NCBI GenBank assembly: GCA_902524795.1
Contig: CABZEU010000014.1
Span: 1 to 36,746 of the forward strand
DNA from: an uncultured Pelagibacteraceae bacterium
Lineage (GTDB): Bacteria > Pseudomonadota > Alphaproteobacteria > Pelagibacterales > AG-422-B15
Direction of reading: 5' to 3'
DNA length: 36,746 nucleotides
Shown here one piece after another: positions 32,795 to 36,746 of the stretch. The stretch's first letter is position 1, and the number at the start of each line of letters is the position of its first letter. A model generated the notes under the pieces. The model saw only the letters and a program-made list of their open reading frames with translations, searched no databases and had not been told where the DNA came from. A program made the position numbers and the translations under genes.

Positions 32795-34465
32795 ATGAAA
32801 TATATAGACACTGAATATGATTATATCATAGTTGGCGCTGGCTCAGCTGGATGTGTATTAGCAAATAGATTATCAAAAAATCCAAAAAACCGTGTTCTTC
32901 TTCTTGAGGCCGGCAGGGAAGATAAATCTATAACGTTGAAAATGCCCGGTGCCGTCTTATTAAACCTTAAAAGCACAAAGCATAATTGGGCATTTAAAGG
33001 TGAACCAGAACCTGAGCTTGCAGGGAGACAGTTGCAACATGATCGCGGCAAAACCCTTGGTGGATCTTCATCAATAAATGGCATGGTATTTATTCGGGGA
33101 AATTCATTGGACTATGAAGGCTGGAGACAAATGGGTTGTGACGGCTGGGGTTATGCCGACGTCTTGCCTTATTTTAAAAAAATGGAGTCATATAGCGGCG
33201 GTGGGGATGATTTTAGAGGCGATACTGGACCTTTAAGAGTACATAGAAGCGTGCCCAAAGATCCACTTTCCATTGCCTTTATTAAAGCAGGAAAAGAAGC
33301 AGGATATAAAGAAACAGATGACGTGAGTGGATATTGTCAAGAAGGTTTCGGCATTTTTGACCGAACTGTATTCAAAGGAGAAAGATGGAGTACAACCCGT
33401 GGATATCTTGACCCAGTGCGTGATAGAGAAAATTTAACTATTATTACAAAAGCACTTGTGTGCAAATTAATTTTTGAAAATAACAAGGCAACAGGAGTTA
33501 CTTTTAAAGATAACAAAAATAAAATATTTAACATAAAATCAAAAAAAGAAGTCATCCTTTGCGCTGGTGCAGTCGGATCTCCCCACATATTATTGCTTTC
33601 AGGTATTGGTCCAAAGGATCATTTGCAATCAATGGGTATTAATCTTATAGCTGATATGCCTGGTGTTGGCCAAAATCTTCAGGATCATCCTGATTTTATG
33701 ATAAAATATAAATGCTTAAAGCCGGTTACATTATGGCCTAAGACAAAAAGACTAAATAGTATAGGTGCTGGTGTTCAATGGCTATTAACCAAAGAAGGTA
33801 TGTGTGCATCCAATCATTTCGATTCAGTTGCATGTATTAGGTCTGGGCCAGGAGTTGAGTATCCAGATCTGCAATTATGTATTTCACCAATTGCGATGGA
33901 TGATAATTCATGGCAACCATTAAAGGAGCATGCGTTTCAGGTGCACGTCGGTTTAATGCGTACACATAGTCGCGGTAAGATTGAATTGCGCTCAAATAAC
34001 CCTGCTGATCCACCTCGTATTTTAGTTAATTATCTAAAAGATAAACGTGATAGGGAGTTAATGCGTAAAGGAATTCATTTAGTTCGCGAATTATTAGATC
34101 AACCGTCATTTTCTGACTTAAAGGGTGAGGAGATTTTTCCAGGTGATAATTGCAAGTCAGATGCTGACCTTGATGCCAAACTGAATTCGCACACGACTAG
34201 CCAATGGCATTTAGCTTGTACAGCGCGTATGGGTCTAAAAACAGACAAATATGCAGTAGTGGATAATTCAGGCAAAGTTCATGGTCTCTCTAATGTACGA
34301 GTTGTTGACGCTTCTATTATGCCTTTTGCTCCAAATGGCAATACAAACGCGCCTACAATAATGATTGCTGAGAAAATTAGTGATGAAATATTAGGCTCTA
34401 AACCTTTAACGCGCATAGAGTTGCGAACTTGGCAGAGCCCAAATTATCAGACTGATCAACGATAA
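32795..34465 (+). CDS. GMC-family FAD oxidoreductase (choline dehydrogenase-like)
   Basis: This is a 556-residue FAD-dependent alcohol oxidase or dehydrogenase of the glucose-methanol-choline family. The ADP-binding motif is IIVGAGSAGCVLANRLS (near residue 11-27) and the second flavin signature is GKTLGGSSSINGMVFIRG (near residue 86-103). The catalytic His is His472 (SQWHLACTARMG), and the second catalytic residue is in NGNTN at 514-518 (MPFAPNGNTNAPTIMIAEK). It has no signal peptide. It is most like BetA (about 556-560 residues), but the family also contains alcohol and PEG dehydrogenases, and no betB, betI or choline transporter is adjacent, so the substrate is left open. Confidence 0.92.
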   Translation: MKYIDTEYDYIIVGAGSAGCVLANRLSKNPKNRVLLLEAGREDKSITLKMPGAVLLNLKSTKHNWAFKGEPEPELAGRQLQHDRGKTLGGSSSINGMVFIRGNSLDYEGWRQMGCDGWGYADVLPYFKKMESYSGGGDDFRGDTGPLRVHRSVPKDPLSIAFIKAGKEAGYKETDDVSGYCQEGFGIFDRTVFKGERWSTTRGYLDPVRDRENLTIITKALVCKLIFENNKATGVTFKDNKNKIFNIKSKKEVILCAGAVGSPHILLLSGIGPKDHLQSMGINLIADMPGVGQNLQDHPDFMIKYKCLKPVTLWPKTKRLNSIGAGVQWLLTKEGMCASNHFDSVACIRSGPGVEYPDLQLCISPIAMDDNSWQPLKEHAFQVHVGLMRTHSRGKIELRSNNPADPPRILVNYLKDKRDRELMRKGIHLVRELLDQPSFSDLKGEEIFPGDNCKSDADLDAKLNSHTTSQWHLACTARMGLKTDKYAVVDNSGKVHGLSNVRVVDASIMPFAPNGNTNAPTIMIAEKISDEILGSKPLTRIELRTWQSPNYQTDQR

Positions 34466-34500
34466 ATAATTATTACTAAATTAAATTTACTTAAAGTTGA

Positions 34501-34590
34501 TGGCGGAGAGGGTGGGATTCGAACCCACGGAGGAATTGCTCCCTCGTCAGTTTTCAAGACTGATGCTTTCGACCACTCAGCCACCTCTCC
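34501..34590 (-). tRNA. tRNA-Ser (anticodon UGA), CCA encoded
   Basis: Read on the minus strand the gene begins GGAGAGGTGGCTGAGTGGTC, with the class II D-arm. The anticodon loop is TTGAAAA with anticodon TGA (complement 34554-34556), flanked by the CAGTC / GACTG-type stem. A long variable arm (GAGGGAGCAATTCCTC) follows, then the T-loop GGTTCGAATCC and the acceptor 3' strand CCTCTCC. G73 and a genomically encoded CCA follow at 34501-34504. This is a normal Ser tRNA reading UCA. Confidence 0.97.
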
Positions 34591-34631
34591 AGGAATTTTA
34601 AATTTATTTGAATTAAAATATATAACAATCT

Positions 34632-35042
34632 TTAATTGAGAAACTCAAATTTAGAAACAGTATAAATAGTGAGGACTGATATTGAAAGGCAAAGCGCTAT
34701 TCCCCATATTATATCAAACAAAATTATTTGTGTGTTAAGTGTATTAAATACAGCTTTTACAGTTAGTGCATAAGTCGCGTATGTAACGAGGCCATAAATA
34801 ATTGAAGGCATGATAATTGATGAAACACTGTTATCTTTATTTGGAGCTATGACAAAATACACTAAACCAAATACAAAAATAAAATAAAAAATCAATGCTA
34901 CCGGTAGGTTGAAATCTATTTTAACATCTTTTGGTAGGTTTTTTTCATAAACTTTTCTAACAAAGAAAGTGATGCCTATTAAATCAATAATAATAAAATA
35001 TATAAATGTTGTAATGTATAGCTTAATCATCATAGTTATCAT
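34632..35042 (-). CDS. DUF2177 membrane protein
   Basis: This protein of up to 136 residues has four helices and matches DUF2177: YFIIIDLIGITFFVRKVYEKNL at the N-terminus (family: LD-x-x-WL), ALIFYFIFVFGLVYFVIAP, YGLVTYATYALTVKAVFN (diagnostic GLVTYATYDLTN-like block) and IILFDIIWGIAL (DIxWG). Function is unknown. The ATG at 35042 lies only 2 bases from the divergent HPP gene; Met4 or Met5 (35033 or 35030) is a better match to the family start and leaves more room for a promoter. Confidence 0.85.
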   Translation of the reverse strand: MITMMIKLYITTFIYFIIIDLIGITFFVRKVYEKNLPKDVKIDFNLPVALIFYFIFVFGLVYFVIAPNKDNSVSSIIMPSIIYGLVTYATYALTVKAVFNTLNTQIILFDIIWGIALCLSISVLTIYTVSKFEFLN

Positions 35043-35044
35043 TA

Positions 35045-35500
35045 ATGAATAATGACAAAATAATCAATGCAATATTAAGTGCACTTGGAGCATTTTTTTT
35101 CATTAGTTTTTTAGCTTTTCTTGAAAATTCATTTGAGGGCACAATTTGGCTGATACCACCATTCGGTGCTTCTATGGTTTTAGTTATGGCTGTGCACGAG
35201 AGTCCATTAGCAAAACCAACTAATATTTTACTTGGACATATACTATCTGCTTTATCAGGTGTTATTATTTTATATTTAATAGGCGATCACTTTCTAGCGC
35301 TGGGATTAGCTGTAGGATTAGCAATATTTGTAATGATTATTACTAAGACTATACATCCACCTGCAGGTGCTAATCCGATTATTGTCATTCTAACAGGTCA
35401 GGGAATATCTTTTGTATTGTTTCCAGTAGCCGTTGGAGCGTTTATGTTAGTTATTTTTGCTTATCTATATAATAAGCTTTTGAAAAGAAATTATCCTTAA
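35045..35500 (+). CDS. HPP-family membrane protein
   Basis: This 151-residue protein has four helices with the signature KTIHPPAGANPIIV (near residue 100) and PPFGASMVLVMAV (about 38-50). The family has been linked to nitrite transport in chloroplasts and cyanobacteria; many bacterial members are uncharacterised. It lacks the CBS domains that some HPP proteins carry at the C-terminus. Its start codon is 2 bases from that of the DUF2177 gene on the other strand. No obvious ribosome site is seen; the message may be leaderless. The stop lies 5 bases before the convergent HTH gene. Confidence 0.88.
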   Translation: MNNDKIINAILSALGAFFFISFLAFLENSFEGTIWLIPPFGASMVLVMAVHESPLAKPTNILLGHILSALSGVIILYLIGDHFLALGLAVGLAIFVMIITKTIHPPAGANPIIVILTGQGISFVLFPVAVGAFMLVIFAYLYNKLLKRNYP

Positions 35501-35505
35501 TAAAA

Positions 35506-35787
35506 TTAATTTTTATTTGCTTTTTCAATTACTGAACAATATTGATCAATAAATGAAGTTCTCATTGGGTTAGGAGGTAATTTATCAAATTTGCCTGATT
35601 CTATATTTTTTAATTGATTTGTTGAAATCTTTGTTGTTGTTGCAATAGCTTTTAAATCAAGTTCAATACTTTTTCTCAACTTTGACAATTCTCTTATTTT
35701 TTTAACGGTTTCATTATCAATTTCACTGCTAATATTTGTAGATTGTTTTCTATCCATAACAAAGATGCCAGCGTCATTTTGAACCAT
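35506..35787 (-). CDS. Small RodZ-type helix-turn-helix protein
   Basis: This 93-residue protein consists only of a helix-turn-helix of the RodZ type (HTH_25): LRKSIELDLKAIATTTKISTNQLKNIE, here seen as KAIATTTKIS followed by LKNIESGKFDKLPPNP, a close match to the RodZ consensus EEGRFDxLPxxxF, then SFIDQYCSVI. In RodZ this cytoplasmic domain binds MreB and precedes a membrane helix and periplasmic domain; neither is present, and no MreB gene is adjacent. An internal ATG (Met11, 35757) could be the true start. It might be a truncated RodZ or an independent DNA- or MreB-binding protein. Confidence 0.72.
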   Translation of the reverse strand: MVQNDAGIFVMDRKQSTNISSEIDNETVKKIRELSKLRKSIELDLKAIATTTKISTNQLKNIESGKFDKLPPNPMRTSFIDQYCSVIEKANKN

Positions 35788-35898
35788 TTTTCTAAAAACT
35801 CCAATATTATTCTTCTATAAAACTTCAGAAATTACAAATAGTATTATGCACGAAAATTATGAATATGAATAATTATAATACCCAAATTGGGTTAGATA

Positions 35899-36746
35899 TT
35901 AAGTCTCTGTTTTAATTATCTTATTTGGACCTTCAAAAAGAATATCTGCTTCTTTAAGTCGATTTACAAGATGTTCTCCAAGTCCAGTTGCAGTAGTTAA
36001 GACGCCTCCTTTGTTTGTGTTTTCTAAGTATCCACCAGATTTAACTAAGCATAATGCAGACTCACATATGAATTTAGCTGTAGTTTTATAGCCTGGGTCT
36101 CCGTCTCCATAAATTCTTAACTTATAAAATTCATTATTAGTATTTTTGCCAATAAATATACTTTCAAACCATCCGTTATCACGCGTTTTTTTATCAGGTC
36201 CATTACCTGGCTTGGTAAATAATTTTCTAAACAAAGAACTTATTGGACTTACAATCATTAATCCCAATATTGCTAATCCAATTGATAACATAAGGGCAGA
36301 AGAATACTTTTTAACATTCATAAACTCTTTATAAGTAAAGTCCGATCCATAACCTGACTGATTAAGCTCATGTAATTCAACACTCCTTCTGACAACTCTT
36401 GTGTTAGCAATAGACATAACAAAAGGTGCAGACCATGATTTAATACTTTCTATGTACTTTATTTTAAATGTGTCTTTGCTAGCTTCTTTATTTTGTTTTT
36501 CTATGAAATCTTTACTATTTAATAGGAAAGGGTGTCCGATCGAGTAGTTTGATTTATAATTTTTCATTGTAAAAATACTTTCAATTGTTCCACCGCTTAC
36601 ACCACCACCTCCACGATGATAACCATCAATAGACAATAAGTTTTCATCAAGAGATCTTTGTAAATAAAAACATCCCATATCTGATGGAATTGAATCATAG
36701 CCACATGAAGGAATGATTTTAATTCCTTTTTTTTCTGCTTCTTCAT
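35899..36746 (-). CDS. Saccharopine dehydrogenase-like / trans-acting enoyl reductase protein (partial)
   Basis: The reading frame is open to the right edge of the window, so the N-terminus with the NAD(P)-binding domain is missing; 282 residues are visible. Just before the first internal Met the sequence IIPSCGYDSIPSDMG is the hallmark of the saccharopine dehydrogenase-like/trans-acting enoyl reductase family (family CGFDSIPSDLG), followed by GGGVSGGTIES. A membrane helix is predicted near KYSSALMLSIGLAILGLMIVS, as in the family. The C-terminal block GDGDPGYKTTAKFICESALCL is also typical. Mycobacterial relatives work in lipid biosynthesis; here the substrate is unknown. Confidence 0.85.
   Translation of the reverse strand, partial: EEAEKKGIKIIPSCGYDSIPSDMGCFYLQRSLDENLLSIDGYHRGGGGVSGGTIESIFTMKNYKSNYSIGHPFLLNSKDFIEKQNKEASKDTFKIKYIESIKSWSAPFVMSIANTRVVRRSVELHELNQSGYGSDFTYKEFMNVKKYSSALMLSIGLAILGLMIVSPISSLFRKLFTKPGNGPDKKTRDNGWFESIFIGKNTNNEFYKLRIYGDGDPGYKTTAKFICESALCLVKSGGYLENTNKGGVLTTATGLGEHLVNRLKEADILFEGPNKIIKTET

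Overview
The window is about 36.7 kb of AT-rich DNA (by eye roughly one third G+C), densely packed, with many 1-8 base gene overlaps. The recG / sdhE / mfd block next to a DUF502 gene, a complete Zur/Znu locus, liv-type permeases, an alpha-methylacyl-CoA racemase and a GMC oxidoreductase suggest a streamlined, probably marine, alphaproteobacterium (for example of the AEGEAN-169/HIMB59 kind). The lineage is an inference; no rRNA gene is present.

Layout. 1-3.5 kb: type I restriction-modification genes (hsdR, then hsdM running off the left edge). They are divergent from a MESH1-like HD hydrolase (3.5-4.1 kb), and the two share a 46-base promoter gap. 4.2-7.0 kb: livH-livM-livG, without livF or a binding protein. 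7.1-8.4 kb: two genes made of a repeated four-helix membrane module, ending at a two-way terminator. 8.5-15.6 kb: a zinc-acquisition island. It holds a small C-terminally Cys-rich protein, a ZrgA-type system (DUF2796 protein, ABC ATPase, FtsX-like permease, DUF3299 protein), zur, znuB, znuC, the divergent znuA and a DUF1826 gene. Two visible Zur-box palindromes control it, and two of its proteins carry His-rich repeats. 15.8-18.0 kb: a TIGR02206 membrane protein, a probable 49-residue membrane peptide gene with a consensus promoter and almost no leader, and a PiT-like permease. 18.1-20.3 kb: an SDR, PNPOx-like and EamA operon on the minus strand. 20.3-23.2 kb: a VanZ-like protein, a hotdog thioesterase, an isolated 32-residue Cys-containing ORF with an extreme Shine-Dalgarno sequence, two tandem MAPEG proteins, an Mpo1-like protein, a 26-residue membrane peptide and a DUF998-like protein. 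23.2-31.8 kb: amidase, DUF502, recG, sdhE, a strongly shortened mfd, an AMACR-type racemase and yajQ. 31.8-36.7 kb: EamA exporter, GMC oxidoreductase, tRNA-Ser(UGA), DUF2177, HPP, a RodZ-type HTH protein and a partial saccharopine-dehydrogenase-like reductase.

How the parts work together. The clearest system is zinc starvation. Zur sits at the end of the znuCB operon and probably represses that operon, divergent znuA-DUF1826 and the zrg-like operon. The repair block is ordinary except for Mfd: it appears to keep only UvrA-binding domain D2 from the N-terminal module, having lost D1a, D1b and D3. The most promising possibly undescribed elements are this minimal Mfd, the small transcript at 21.0-21.2 kb, and the small membrane peptides.
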